A DNA stretch of 64,000 nt from Pseudoalteromonas sp. FUC4 (lineage in GTDB: Bacteria > Pseudomonadota > Gammaproteobacteria > Enterobacterales > Alteromonadaceae): assembly GCF_008370255.1 (NCBI RefSeq), contig NZ_SEUI01000005.1:300013-364012 (forward strand), given 5' to 3'. Below are positions 17,614 to 26,752 of the stretch, in pieces (the stretch's first letter is position 1; each line of letters opens with the position of its first letter). The position numbers and the translations under genes are program-made. The notes under the pieces were generated by a model, which was given only the letters and a program-made list of their open reading frames with translations, ran no database searches and was not told where the DNA came from.

Positions 17614-18170
17614 TATTTTGATGCCCCTTTAAGTTGTTCATCATCACGGCTTAAAGCCTCTTTAAGTTGATTTCGGGCACGGTATAAACGAGTCATTACC
17701 GTGTTTTTATTTAAATTAAGTATGCCTGCAATCTCTTCACCAGAGCAGCCCATTACAACTTGCAGTAATAATGGTTCTCGGTATTCATCAGATAGCAGTG
17801 CAATCTGGCGTTGAATTACCGTTTGTTCCATTTCATCGTCTAATGAATGGCTGGTTTCATCAACAAGCGTATCGTTTTCTACGTCGCTGTAATCGAACTG
17901 TTTACGTTCAAATCGGCGTGCGTTTTCTCTTCGTAATATAGTAAGCAGCCAGGGTTTAGCTGCCTTTTGATCAAGTAAAGAGTCGAGTGAACGCCATGCG
18001 CGTAAAAACGTTTCCTGTACTAAATCATCTGCTATGTGCGGATCACGGCATAACCAATAAGCAAAGCGATAAAGCTCTTTATTGTAAACGTGGACCAAGG
18101 CTTCATAACGCTTTTGTTTCTCTGCCATATCGATTAAGACCTGATTGTTTGATTTTTTCTTTCCAAGCAT
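17613..18170 (-). CDS. ECF-type RNA polymerase sigma factor
   Basis: A sigma-70 family extracytoplasmic-function factor of about 185 residues. Region 2 shows ELYRFAYWLC and D-D-L-V-Q-E-T-F-L-R-A-W-R. Region 4 shows L-L-L-Q-V-V-M-G-C-S-G-E-E-I-A followed by N-T-V-M-T-R-L-Y-R-A-R, the helix-turn-helix for the -35 box. The start is uncertain: GTG at 18176 or ATG at 18170, neither with a good ribosome-binding site; I prefer the ATG. It overlaps its DUF3379 partner by one base. It follows the bat operon on the same strand but is separated from it by a terminator. Confidence 0.9.
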   Translation of the reverse strand: MLGKKKSNNQVLIDMAEKQKRYEALVHVYNKELYRFAYWLCRDPHIADDLVQETFLRAWRSLDSLLDQKAAKPWLLTILRRENARRFERKQFDYSDVENDTLVDETSHSLDDEMEQTVIQRQIALLSDEYREPLLLQVVMGCSGEEIAGILNLNKNTVMTRLYRARNQLKEALSRDDEQLKGASK

Positions 18171-18205
18171 AAGCACTTTTTTAATTAAAAATTATTATTT
18201 ATTGC

Positions 18206-18250
18206 AAAAAAAGACCTGATTATCGTAGTTATTAATCATAAAGGTCTTTT
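18206..18250 (-). terminator. Rho-independent terminator overlapping the batD stop
   Basis: On the minus strand, AAAAGACCT inside the last batD codons pairs with AGGTCTTTTTTT after the stop. It should end most bat operon transcripts before the sigma gene. Confidence 0.7.
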
Positions 18251-19890
18251 AATACAGCTTGTTGCGACTTTGATGCCTGAGTTTGATAGTTCTCAAGAAT
18301 TTTAATAATAGCATTAAGATCCGTGTTTGCGCCTCTATTACTATAAAGTTGTGCCTGCAATTGGCTAATGAGACCATTAAGTTCGCTGCTGTTTACGCGG
18401 ATGCAAAGCTCATCAATCGCGCCAACATTTTTATGGGTCACCTTTACAGAAAAGTTATTTAATGCGGTGTAAAAGGCTTTCACATCATGTGTTTTGGCTG
18501 ATGCTTTAAGCTCATTTAAGCTTGGCTGAGAAATACCACGGGTGTTTAGCTGTAATTTTTCAGTCGTATTTTTAGTAGAACGGGTTATTAAGTAAAAAAT
18601 TACAGTACCAATCCATAAAATATACCCTAAAGCGGCAACAACTATTAACCAAAGAGGGGTATCGCTTTTAGTTTCAATAGGTTGTATGGCTGTTGCTTGA
18701 TTCGAAATATTTTCAAGAGCAGGTGAATTATTTGTGCTGGGTTGTGGGTTTGCTATGGCTGTATTAGGCGCGGTAGTACTTGGCGTTACTGTAATAGTGC
18801 GCTTTGGTAATGTAGCTATGCTGATACGGTTCATTTTGGTATTAAACCAAGGCAGCTTTATTTCAGGCAAAGTATAAGTACCTGGTTTTTGTGGCAGTAA
18901 TGCATATGATGCCGTTTGCTGCGATACAACGCGTCCGTCTCGTACTGCATTGTTATTTTCTTTTTTATCAGGATAGCTGCGTATGCCATCAATAGTAGGC
19001 ATAGAGATTTCAGGTAATTGCTCTTTTGTAACTCCAAGCGCGGTAAGTGTAATAGTACGTGTTATAGGCGTACCTACTTCTACTGTGTTGTCGTTAGGTT
19101 GCCATTCTTCATCAAGGTTAACCAATTCGCTTGGTAACCATGCACCTTTATAGTCACTCGGGATTGGCTTTATTTCTACTTGCTGATCGTCCCCAAGAGC
19201 AGATACCTCCAATTGGCGGTAATTTTGCTGTACTCGCCCTTGAAAAGCGGGGCCTGCAATCGTGTAGGCACCACTTTTTTGTGGCTGAATTAAATACTCA
19301 CGTGTAATAACAAGGTAGCGTTTGCCATCAACCAGCTCATAACTCTCAGTTTGTTTACCTAATTGGGTTAGCTGAGCATCTTCCATACTTGGTGTGCTTA
19401 AGCTGCCATCAAGCAGTTCTTTGGCAAGGTAGAGCTTAACAGTGTAAACACCGGCTTCTTGCACAAATAATGAATTACTCGAGAGCGACGTTTTTAAAAA
19501 TATTTCGTTATTTTTATCTGCATCAACTGAGCGTTTTGCCACTTTTAATTTAATAGGTTGTGAGGTTAACCCTGCAACGCTAAATGCCGGTATCGTATAA
19601 TCACCCTCTGTGCGGGTCATTAGTTTAACTGACCACGTAGTTTGTTTATTAATGCTGCCATTAATAATGTTGGTACGAGAGCTTAAGCTCGTCGGGCCTA
19701 CAACAAAGTCTTTTAACAGCGATGAGGTGTCTGGTTGCTCGCCTTTAACTGTATCGTCTACCGATATATTAAGCATAAAAAATTCACCCGCTAAAACAGG
19801 GTTTTTATCTACGCTGGCTTCTAACTTGGTGGCAGCCCACGAAGGCATCGCACTTAATAGCAATAAACAGCAAAATAATCGCATTACCAT
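18232..19890 (-). CDS. batD: BatD family protein (oxygen-tolerance operon)
   Basis: A 552-residue membrane-anchored periplasmic protein. It has a signal peptide ending near PSWAA, tandem beta-sandwich domains typical of BatD, including T-L-T-A-L-G-V and the Y-A-L-L-P-Q-K-P-G-T-Y-T-L-P strand, a Thr/Pro/Asn linker, a membrane segment near 412-435 and a helical cytoplasmic tail. It is the last gene of the moxR-bat operon, and its start overlaps the batB stop by seven bases. An alternative start is the ATG two codons later. BatD proteins are thought to act with the BatA/BatB integrin-like proteins; the precise role is not known. Confidence 0.88.
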   Translation of the reverse strand: MVMRLFCCLLLLSAMPSWAATKLEASVDKNPVLAGEFFMLNISVDDTVKGEQPDTSSLLKDFVVGPTSLSSRTNIINGSINKQTTWSVKLMTRTEGDYTIPAFSVAGLTSQPIKLKVAKRSVDADKNNEIFLKTSLSSNSLFVQEAGVYTVKLYLAKELLDGSLSTPSMEDAQLTQLGKQTESYELVDGKRYLVITREYLIQPQKSGAYTIAGPAFQGRVQQNYRQLEVSALGDDQQVEIKPIPSDYKGAWLPSELVNLDEEWQPNDNTVEVGTPITRTITLTALGVTKEQLPEISMPTIDGIRSYPDKKENNNAVRDGRVVSQQTASYALLPQKPGTYTLPEIKLPWFNTKMNRISIATLPKRTITVTPSTTAPNTAIANPQPSTNNSPALENISNQATAIQPIETKSDTPLWLIVVAALGYILWIGTVIFYLITRSTKNTTEKLQLNTRGISQPSLNELKASAKTHDVKAFYTALNNFSVKVTHKNVGAIDELCIRVNSSELNGLISQLQAQLYSNRGANTDLNAIIKILENYQTQASKSQQAVLKDLYD

Positions 19891-21815
19891 GATTTTTCGA
19901 CTCCTGTAGGGCGACGTTTATATTGTCTTTTTTGGGCTTCTAATTGCATTTTATTCCGTAATAAAATAGCCGGATCGTCCGGTACTTTTCTAAGTAGTTG
20001 ATTAAGCTGTTGTGCTTTTTCTTTTTCTTCATTAGTGAGCTCACTTGCTTGGGCTTGCATCGCTTGTTGCTGAGCATTTTGTTTTTGCTCATCAGTAGCA
20101 GGTTGCTCACTTATTGCTTGTGGCTTACTTTGTTGCTGCTCGTCTTCTTTAGGCTGGTCAGCGTCTTTATTTTGCCCTTGCTCACTTTGTGGCTGGGCTT
20201 GCATATCAGGTTCATTTTGCTTATCTGATTGCTCGCCAGGCTCACCTTTTTGATCTTTTGATTGTTCAGACTCTTTATCAGATTTTTCATCGCTTGAGCT
20301 TTGACTTTCGTTTTCGCCTTTTTCAGAATCGCTTTTATCACCATTTTGTTGCTGATCCTGTTTTGACTCATCAGAATCTTGCCCTTGGTTTTGCTCATCT
20401 TCTTTCTGGCTATCATCTTGGTCTTGAGAGTCGTCGCCGTCGCTTTGCTGATCTTGCTGGTTTTGTTGCTCTTGTTGATTTAGTAATTGCTCAACTAAGG
20501 CTTGGTTATCGGCTGCTTGCGTAAAGTCATCTTGTAAGGTTTGGGCTTGTTTGTAAGCTTCAATTGCGTCCTCAAGTTTGCCAGCTTTGGCAAGGGCATT
20601 ACCGTAGTTGTATAAACCGGTAGCCGACTTATCATTACTAAACTCATTAAGTGCAGCATCAAAATTACCTTGCTGGTAAAGCGCCGCGCCTTTTAACTCA
20701 CTCGATTGTGCCTGTGTAGCTGCATCGTATTCTTTATTATTGTAAGCCTCTAATGCACGTTGATCTGCATTTTGCAAAAGAGTAGGGAGCTCTACGGCAT
20801 ACGCATTTTGCTGAGGTAAAAAGCCAAAAGCTAAAAACGCGCCTAATAAGGCAGCACGTCTAAATAAATACAAACCAAATGGCAGTAATAACAAGAGCCC
20901 GTAAATACCTGCATCTATTCGCCAAAGCGCATGGCTTTGTTTTTCGTCTTTCAGTAATTCACTCTGTGCATTTGGGGCAAATGTGTTTATGTCGTTATTG
21001 CTAGGTTGGTAACTAGCAAATTTACCGCCGCTGCTTGATGCTAAATTTTTAAGCTGAGAGGCATTAATTGTAGGTACTACAATTTGGCCGTATCTGTCTT
21101 TCAAAAAGCCGCCTTCAGGTAACTTAATTGGTGCGCCTTGAGCGGTACCTACACCATATATATTTAATCTATATTGGGTGTTACTGGTAAAGCTACTCAC
21201 GTCGCTTTGTTCTTGTTGGTCAATACCGTCGGTCACTAAAATAATGTCGCCATCAATATAACCCGCTTGCGTTAATAGCTCTTTGGCCATATCAAGACCC
21301 GCTAAAACGTTTGAGCCTTTGTCTGGCATTATTTCTGGGCTTAAGCTTGGAATTAAATTACTGAGTGTTGTGGCATCGTTTGTTAGTGGTGAAATTACAT
21401 AGGCCGTGCCTGCGTAAGCGACAAGCGCGGTATCGCCTTCTTTAAATAGCTCAATCATATCAAGCGCTTTAAAGCGTGATTGCATTAAACGATTTGGCAA
21501 AATATCGGTGCTGTACATTGAGTACGACATATCCATAACAATTACACGGGCACTTTTACTTTGAAATACGGGCACTTGTTTTTTCTCAAAGCTAGGCCCT
21601 GCACTAAATAAAATGCCAAGGCTGCAAAATAAAGCAACTAGCCAAAGTGGCTGGCTGGCTTTAGTGTTTGCTTCGCTCATTATAAATTGTGCTAAATGCG
21701 GTGCAATTAACTGCTCACTAGTCGTTTTTTTATGCTTAATTAAGGCGACAAAAAATAATGCCACAGCAGGTATGAGTAACCATAAAAGAGCGGGGCGAAT
21801 AAATTCAAAATCCAT
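19884..21815 (-). CDS. batB: BatB/BatC fusion: von Willebrand factor A and TPR protein
   Basis: A 643-residue membrane protein. Two N-terminal membrane segments are followed by a von Willebrand factor A domain with the metal-site motif D-M-S-Y-S-M near residue 95 and L-V-T-D-G-I-D. After a third membrane segment near 300-320 comes a TPR part (A-L-Y-Q-Q-G-N-F-D-A-A, then Y-N-Y-G-N-A-L-A-K-A-G), and then about 170 residues of low-complexity Gln, Asp, Ser, Glu and Lys. The TPR part corresponds to a separate BatC gene in some bacteria. It overlaps batA by one base (TAATG) and batD by seven. Confidence 0.9.
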   Translation of the reverse strand: MDFEFIRPALLWLLIPAVALFFVALIKHKKTTSEQLIAPHLAQFIMSEANTKASQPLWLVALFCSLGILFSAGPSFEKKQVPVFQSKSARVIVMDMSYSMYSTDILPNRLMQSRFKALDMIELFKEGDTALVAYAGTAYVISPLTNDATTLSNLIPSLSPEIMPDKGSNVLAGLDMAKELLTQAGYIDGDIILVTDGIDQQEQSDVSSFTSNTQYRLNIYGVGTAQGAPIKLPEGGFLKDRYGQIVVPTINASQLKNLASSSGGKFASYQPSNNDINTFAPNAQSELLKDEKQSHALWRIDAGIYGLLLLLPFGLYLFRRAALLGAFLAFGFLPQQNAYAVELPTLLQNADQRALEAYNNKEYDAATQAQSSELKGAALYQQGNFDAALNEFSNDKSATGLYNYGNALAKAGKLEDAIEAYKQAQTLQDDFTQAADNQALVEQLLNQQEQQNQQDQQSDGDDSQDQDDSQKEDEQNQGQDSDESKQDQQQNGDKSDSEKGENESQSSSDEKSDKESEQSKDQKGEPGEQSDKQNEPDMQAQPQSEQGQNKDADQPKEDEQQQSKPQAISEQPATDEQKQNAQQQAMQAQASELTNEEKEKAQQLNQLLRKVPDDPAILLRNKMQLEAQKRQYKRRPTGVEKSW

Positions 21816-22801
21816 TAGTTTGGCTCCTTTAATGTACGCAGTGTACTAAGCATTACTTTTAAGCTAATAAGTAAAATAGCGATAAGTAACGGGTAGTAAA
21901 ATAATGAGCTTTGTGGGCGAAAAGTTTGTTCATCAGCGCTAATAGGTTCAAGCTTATCAAGCTCTGCGTAAATTTGTTGAAGGCCAGCTACATCTTTGGC
22001 TCTAAAGTATAATCCGCCAGTTTGCTCGGCAATCTTTTTAAGTAAGCTTTCATCTAAATTACTACCACTAGAGCCACCCATATTAAAGAGACTAAAGCCG
22101 CGCGGATTATCAGAGCCAACACCAATGGTGTACACTTTAATACCTTCTTCGCGGGCTAGCAGTAGGGCATCTTCTGGGTTTAGGTTACCAGCGGTATTTT
22201 GTCCGTCGGTTAATAGCACCACAATACGGTTACTTTCATCTTTATTGGCAAAGCGTTTTACCGAAAGACCCAATGCATCACCAATGGCTGTTGCGCGTCC
22301 TACTAAACCAATTTGGGCTTCGCTGAGCATTTTACTTACAGTTTTAACGTCGCGCGTGAGCGGGGTTTGTAAAAACGCGGTGTCGCCAAATAATATCAGC
22401 CCAAGCCTGTCGCCTTGACGCTGTTCTATAAAATCACTGAGCACGGCTTTTACCATGGTGAGGCGGTCAACATATTGGCCATTGTAAGCCATGTCTTGTT
22501 CGGTCATCGAGCCCGATAAATCGACCGCTAACATTATATCGCGCCCTTCATTTGGTAATGAGATTGGCTCATCTAACCATGTTGGATTAGCAGCGGCAAT
22601 AACAAGTAATAACCAAATTATCCACTCGAGGGCATTTAAACGTCGTGCGTGTGGCTCGATACTTTGGCTGGTTAAATTGTGCTTTGCAAAACTGGGTATA
22701 CGTAAACGCGTACTGGCATTACTTGCTGCGGGTTTTAATAGTAAAAGTAATAAAGGCAAGGGCAGTAATAAAAATAACCATGGCCAGCTAAATTCAAACA
22801 T
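21815..22801 (-). CDS. batA: BatA: von Willebrand factor A domain membrane protein
   Basis: A 328-residue protein with two N-terminal hydrophobic segments, a vWA domain and a C-terminal membrane segment. The metal-ion site is intact: D-L-S-G-S-M near residue 94, T-P-L-T for the second loop and L-L-T-D-G for the third. BatA works with the MoxR ATPase in stress or periplasmic tolerance functions (Bacteroides aerotolerance gave the name). Its start overlaps the DUF4381 gene by eight bases and its stop overlaps batB. Confidence 0.9.
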   Translation of the reverse strand: MFEFSWPWLFLLLPLPLLLLLLKPAASNASTRLRIPSFAKHNLTSQSIEPHARRLNALEWIIWLLLVIAAANPTWLDEPISLPNEGRDIMLAVDLSGSMTEQDMAYNGQYVDRLTMVKAVLSDFIEQRQGDRLGLILFGDTAFLQTPLTRDVKTVSKMLSEAQIGLVGRATAIGDALGLSVKRFANKDESNRIVVLLTDGQNTAGNLNPEDALLLAREEGIKVYTIGVGSDNPRGFSLFNMGGSSGSNLDESLLKKIAEQTGGLYFRAKDVAGLQQIYAELDKLEPISADEQTFRPQSSLFYYPLLIAILLISLKVMLSTLRTLKEPN

Positions 22802-23228
22802 TTACTGACTCCTTTATTTTAAATTGTTTAATACCTTGGCGAAATTTTTCGCACAGTGTCGTATCTTTTTGGTTGGGGTTATACAAGCTTAGTATTTCTT
22901 GTTCTGTAAAGCTCAAACCGGTAAGCGTATTAAGTGTGCTGCACCATTTAGAGGTAGATTGCGCAGCAAGGCGCTTGTCGTAATATTCAATCACTAAACG
23001 TTTTAAAATAATATGCAGTTGCTGAGGGTTTTGCTCACTTTGGCTCAATTGTATTGCGTAGCGTTTAGGCTTTTTAAATTTATGTTTTTTATAAAATATA
23101 TAAATAGCTGCGCACAGTGCTAAAAACAGCAGTGCAATAATAACCCACCAAGCAGGGGCGAGTGGCCACCAATTAACTTGGCTTGGCGCTATTATATCGT
23201 GCAGGCCATCGAGTGGATTGGTTTGCAT
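22794..23228 (-). CDS. DUF4381 membrane protein
   Basis: A 144-residue protein with one membrane segment near residues 26-46 after the short N-terminal part L-D-G-L-H-D-I-I, and a Lys-rich cytoplasmic domain. This size, topology and place between DUF58 and batA are typical of DUF4381 in gammaproteobacterial moxR operons. No known activity. The gap to the DUF58 gene is two bases. Confidence 0.85.
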   Translation of the reverse strand: MQTNPLDGLHDIIAPSQVNWWPLAPAWWVIIALLFLALCAAIYIFYKKHKFKKPKRYAIQLSQSEQNPQQLHIILKRLVIEYYDKRLAAQSTSKWCSTLNTLTGLSFTEQEILSLYNPNQKDTTLCEKFRQGIKQFKIKESVNV

Positions 23229-23230
23229 GG

Positions 23231-24175
23231 TTATTTTCTCACTAATTGCAGCTCAAGCGGTGTTGCTGCATTGAATGATATTAAATTAAGACCCGATTTA
23301 GTTAAGCGATTAAAGCGCGCGCTAAATGCTTGCTCAGCATTCTTGGCAAAGCGTTCTCTAAAGCTGTTATCCATTAATGGTAGGGCAAAGTCTTGACCAT
23401 TTGCATTAACGGTAACGGCTTGCTTAAACGCAGGTAACTGATGCTCAAACGGATCGCTTATGTGGCAACCAATCAGCTCGCAGTGACGGCTTAATATTTC
23501 AAGTTGCTTAAAGCTGGCATCATCCAGAGCATTAAAATCAGACACTAAATACACTAAGCTGCCTGGTTTTGCTAAATGGTTAAGGCGCTTTAGGTTATCG
23601 CTAAAGTTGTTAGTGGCTGTTTTATCGATATTATTAAGCGCTTGCTGGTGGTTGTCGCATAAATTATGGCAAAGCTTAAGCACGGCTTTTTCACGGGCGC
23701 TGGGTTTTAGTTCTAAATGCGAGTGCTGATTAAACACAATACCGCCAATTCTATCGCCGCGCTGACACGCCGACCATGCAACAAGAGCGCTTATATGCGC
23801 AGCTTGCACCGACTTTAACAGTAACTTTGAGCCAAACAGCATTGAGTTTGAAAAATCAGTAAATACAAACACAGGGCGCTCTTTTTCTTCTTGAAAGAGC
23901 TTTGTGTGAGTCTCGCCGGTACGCGCAGTAACTCGCCAATCAATAGAGCGAATATCGTCACCTTGCTGATAATGTCGCACTTCGGCAAATTCCATTCCTC
24001 GGCCTTTGTGCGGTGCAAGGTATTGCCCTGTTAAGGTGTTTTTTATTTTTACCTTAGGGGCAAGCTCAAGCAATTGCGCTTTGGCTTTGTAATACATCAG
24101 CTCTTTAAGTGCTAAATTAACACCGTTGCTATGACTCTCTTTAAGCCATGCTTGGGGATCTAATTGTTTTTGCAT
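23231..24175 (-). CDS. DUF58 domain protein
   Basis: A 314-residue protein with the hallmark F-A-E-V-R-H-Y-Q-Q-G-D-D followed by R-S-I-D-W-R-V-T-A-R near residue 70, and a vWA-like second half opening F-V-F-T-D-F-S-N-S-M. The DUF58 family nearly always accompanies MoxR ATPases. It may be a client or partner of the ATPase. It lies three bases after moxR. Confidence 0.9.
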   Translation of the reverse strand: MQKQLDPQAWLKESHSNGVNLALKELMYYKAKAQLLELAPKVKIKNTLTGQYLAPHKGRGMEFAEVRHYQQGDDIRSIDWRVTARTGETHTKLFQEEKERPVFVFTDFSNSMLFGSKLLLKSVQAAHISALVAWSACQRGDRIGGIVFNQHSHLELKPSAREKAVLKLCHNLCDNHQQALNNIDKTATNNFSDNLKRLNHLAKPGSLVYLVSDFNALDDASFKQLEILSRHCELIGCHISDPFEHQLPAFKQAVTVNANGQDFALPLMDNSFRERFAKNAEQAFSARFNRLTKSGLNLISFNAATPLELQLVRK

Positions 24176-24178
24176 AAC

Positions 24179-25135
24179 TTATGGTACGGCTACAAGTTCA
24201 ACTATACGGCTTATTACTTGATCTTTAGTAATGCCATCGGCTTGGGCTTCGTAACTTAAAATAATGCGGTGACGCAGTACGTTATGTACAACTGCCTGAA
24301 TGTCATCAGGTGCTACAAAATCACGACCTTGTAACCATGCATGAGCACGAGCACATTTATCAAGTGCTATTGTTGCACGCGGGCTTGCACCAAATTCAAT
24401 CCAGCTACCTAGTTGTGCATCTAATTTAGCGCCTTCACGGGTGGCAATAATAAGTTGTACTAAATATTGCTCAAGTGGCTCTGCTAAATAAAGCCCTAGT
24501 ATTTCTTTTCGCGCTGCGAATAAATCGCTTTGACTAATTTTTTGCAATACCGGCTGTTGCTCGTTAAGTGCTTCGCCGCGTGTTAAACGCAGTATATCAA
24601 GCTCATGCTCTGCGCCAGGGTAGTCAATACTTAGGTGCAGTAAAAAGCGATCCAGCTGGGCTTCTGGTAACGGGTAAGTCCCTTCTTGCTCTAACGGGTT
24701 TTGCGTTGCCATAACTAAAAACAGTTCGCTAAGCGGATAAGTATTTTTACCCACGGTAACTTGTCGCTCTGCCATGGCTTCTAATAGTGCTGATTGTACT
24801 TTGGCTGGTGCACGGTTAATTTCGTCAGCTAAAATTAGGTTGTGAAAAAGAGGGCCTTTTTCAAATACAAACTCGCTAGTTTGTTGGCGGTAAATATCGG
24901 TACCTGTTACATCAGCTGGTAATAAATCTGGCGTAAACTGTACGCGCTGAAATGAGCCTTCAATGCCTTTAGCAAGTGCATTAACTGCACGTGTTTTTGC
25001 AAGCCCAGGAGGGCCTTCTACTAATAAGTGACCATCAGCTAAAATAGCAATAAGTAGCGCTTGTGTAAGCTCTGGCTGGCCAATGATTTGTGTATCTAAG
25101 TACGTTTTTAATTGTGAAAATGCGTTAGCTGCCAT
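24179..25135 (-). CDS. MoxR family AAA+ ATPase
   Basis: A 318-residue AAA+ ATPase. Walker A is E-G-P-P-G-L-A-K-T near residue 40, Walker B L-I-L-A-D-E-I-N-R-A-P near residue 100, sensor 1 V-M-A-T-Q-N-P, and the lid region contains A-S-P-R-A. MoxR proteins act as chaperone-like ATPases that activate or assemble vWA-domain partners, here BatA and BatB encoded downstream. It is the first gene of a six-gene operon with tiny gaps or overlaps; the promoter should lie in the 306-base region shared with fadI. Confidence 0.93.
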   Translation of the reverse strand: MAANAFSQLKTYLDTQIIGQPELTQALLIAILADGHLLVEGPPGLAKTRAVNALAKGIEGSFQRVQFTPDLLPADVTGTDIYRQQTSEFVFEKGPLFHNLILADEINRAPAKVQSALLEAMAERQVTVGKNTYPLSELFLVMATQNPLEQEGTYPLPEAQLDRFLLHLSIDYPGAEHELDILRLTRGEALNEQQPVLQKISQSDLFAARKEILGLYLAEPLEQYLVQLIIATREGAKLDAQLGSWIEFGASPRATIALDKCARAHAWLQGRDFVAPDDIQAVVHNVLRHRIILSYEAQADGITKDQVISRIVELVAVP

Positions 25136-25369
25136 AATAAGTGGACTGTCCTCGTAAGCTGGGTTTGTACCTAATAGTGTTAGGTGATAAATACTGACCT
25201 ATTTATAAGGTTTATAATTAGGTAACTCAAGAGTTAGACTGTATTTTTTAAAATAGTTCGTTATTTTTTAACGATTTTTAGCGTACCACAAAACTTTGTA
25301 AATGCGTCTAAAAAAGCCTATTGTGATAGTCGTAATTAAACACTGTTTATATAAATTTGTGTTTATCTA
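25136..25369. other. Divergent promoter region of moxR and fadI
   Basis: Part of the 306-base gap between the divergent moxR and fadI genes. It is AT-rich and contains a small inverted repeat (ACCTAA and TTAGGT around 25170-25186). I see no gene. The fadI promoter and operator at the right end are listed separately. Confidence 0.5.
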
Positions 25370-25398
25370 TTGGCTTTAGGGCACGGGTTGTTTAGAAT
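25370..25398 (+). promoter_or_regulatory. Sigma-70 promoter of fadI
   Basis: TTGGCT (25370-25375) and TAGAAT (25393-25398) are separated by 17 bases. The start of transcription would be near 25405, which puts the FadR-like palindrome just downstream of it. Confidence 0.55.
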
Positions 25399-25410
25399 CG
25401 AGGAAAACAA

Positions 25411-25425
25411 ACAGGTCAGACCTGT
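25411..25425. promoter_or_regulatory. FadR-like operator in the fadIJ leader
   Basis: ACAGGTCAGACCTGT is a perfect 15-base palindrome with the GGTCxGACC core of FadR sites. It lies after the predicted promoter and 17 bases before the fadI ATG, a position suited to repression when acyl-CoA is low. The ribosome-binding site GGGAGA follows directly. FadR itself is not encoded here, and a different fatty-acid regulator cannot be excluded. Confidence 0.7.
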
Positions 25426-25441
25426 CAGCGGGAGAGCATAA

Positions 25442-26752
25442 ATGTCTGAGCAAAACATACTAAAAACACCAAAGGGCGACCGTATTGCTATAGTTAGCGG
25501 CTTACGTACACCTTTTGCAAAGCAAGCAACAGCGTTTCACCATGTACCTGCACTTGATATGGGTAAATTGGTGGTTAACGAAATGCTTGAACGATTAAAT
25601 TTCAATAAGTCAGAAATTGATCAACTTGTATTTGGTCAAGTAGTACAAATGCCAGAAGCGCCAAATATTGCACGTGAAATTGTACTGGGCACAGGTATGC
25701 CGGTATCGGTCGATGCATATTCTGTATCGCGCGCATGTGCTACCAGCTTTCAGGCTATTGCTAATGTAGCTGAGTCTATTATGGCGGGATCTGTAAGTGT
25801 AGGTATTGCAGGTGGCGCAGATTCGTCATCAGTACTGCCAATTGGCGTTAGTAAAAAGCTAGCAGGCAGCTTAGTTGATTTAAATAAAGCGCGTACGCTT
25901 GGTCAACGCTTAAAAATATTTTCAAAACTGCGCTTAAAAGATTTATTACCAGTGCCTCCTGCAGTTGCAGAGTACTCAACAGGCCTTTCAATGGGGCAAA
26001 CTGCAGAGCAAATGGCTAAAACACATAATATTAGCCGTGAAGATCAAGATGCATTAGCGCATCGTTCTCACTCACTTGCAACGCAAGCATGGGCAGATGG
26101 TAAGTTAAAAGATGAAGTAATGACGGCACATTTACCGCCATATAAAAGCTTTATTGAAGAAGATAACAACATTCGTAAAAACTCAACGGTTGAAGGCTAC
26201 GCCAAGCTTAAACCTGTTTTTGACCGTCAGCACGGTACTGTTACCGCTGCAAATGCAACACCATTAACTGATGGTGCAGCGGCCGTACTTATGATGAACG
26301 AAAGCAAAGCAAAAGCACTTGGCTATGAAATACTAGGTTACGTACGTAGCTTTGCATTTTCGGCAATTGGCGTAGAAAAAGACATGTTAATGGGCCCAGC
26401 TCATTCAACGCCTATTGCACTAGATAGAGCGGGTATTACGCTTGCTGATTTAGATTTAATTGAAATGCACGAAGCGTTTGCATCGCAAACACTTGCCAAT
26501 ATGAAAATGTTTGCCTCAGACAAATTTGCACAAGAGCATTTAGGTCGCAGCAAAGCAATTGGCGAAATTAACATGGATAAGTTTAACGTTAACGGCGGCT
26601 CTTTAGCATATGGTCACCCATTTGCAGCAACAGGTGCTCGCTTAATTACGCAAAGCTTACACGAGCTTAAACGCCGTGGTGGCGGTTTGGCATTAACAAC
26701 AGCGTGTGCTGCTGGTGGTTTAGGTGCAGCCTTTGTATTGGAGAGCGCGTAA
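25442..26752 (+). CDS. fadI: Acetyl-CoA C-acyltransferase FadI (thiolase)
   Basis: At 436 residues it matches E. coli FadI in length. It catalyses thiolytic cleavage of 3-ketoacyl-CoA, the last step of beta-oxidation. The nucleophile is Cys in S-R-A-C-A-T-S-F-Q; other family motifs are [19 protein letters not shown] near the end and the second catalytic Cys in C-A-A-G-G-L-G. The stop overlaps the fadJ start (TAATG), so the trifunctional complex subunits are translated together. A FadR-like operator lies in the leader. Confidence 0.96.
   Translation: MSEQNILKTPKGDRIAIVSGLRTPFAKQATAFHHVPALDMGKLVVNEMLERLNFNKSEIDQLVFGQVVQMPEAPNIAREIVLGTGMPVSVDAYSVSRACATSFQAIANVAESIMAGSVSVGIAGGADSSSVLPIGVSKKLAGSLVDLNKARTLGQRLKIFSKLRLKDLLPVPPAVAEYSTGLSMGQTAEQMAKTHNISREDQDALAHRSHSLATQAWADGKLKDEVMTAHLPPYKSFIEEDNNIRKNSTVEGYAKLKPVFDRQHGTVTAANATPLTDGAAAVLMMNESKAKALGYEILGYVRSFAFSAIGVEKDMLMGPAHSTPIALDRAGITLADLDLIEMHEAFASQTLANMKMFASDKFAQEHLGRSKAIGEINMDKFNVNGGSLAYGHPFAATGARLITQSLHELKRRGGGLALTTACAAGGLGAAFVLESA

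Noticed and set aside
20111..20524. Open frames of about 100 codons on both strands in the batB region
   Set aside because: They arise from the low-complexity Gln/Asp/Ser/Lys tail of BatB read in other frames.
26704..26751. Extended N-terminus of FadJ from 26704
   Set aside because: The codons overlap the end of fadI in another frame and read C-C-W-W-F-R; the conserved start is ATG 26752.
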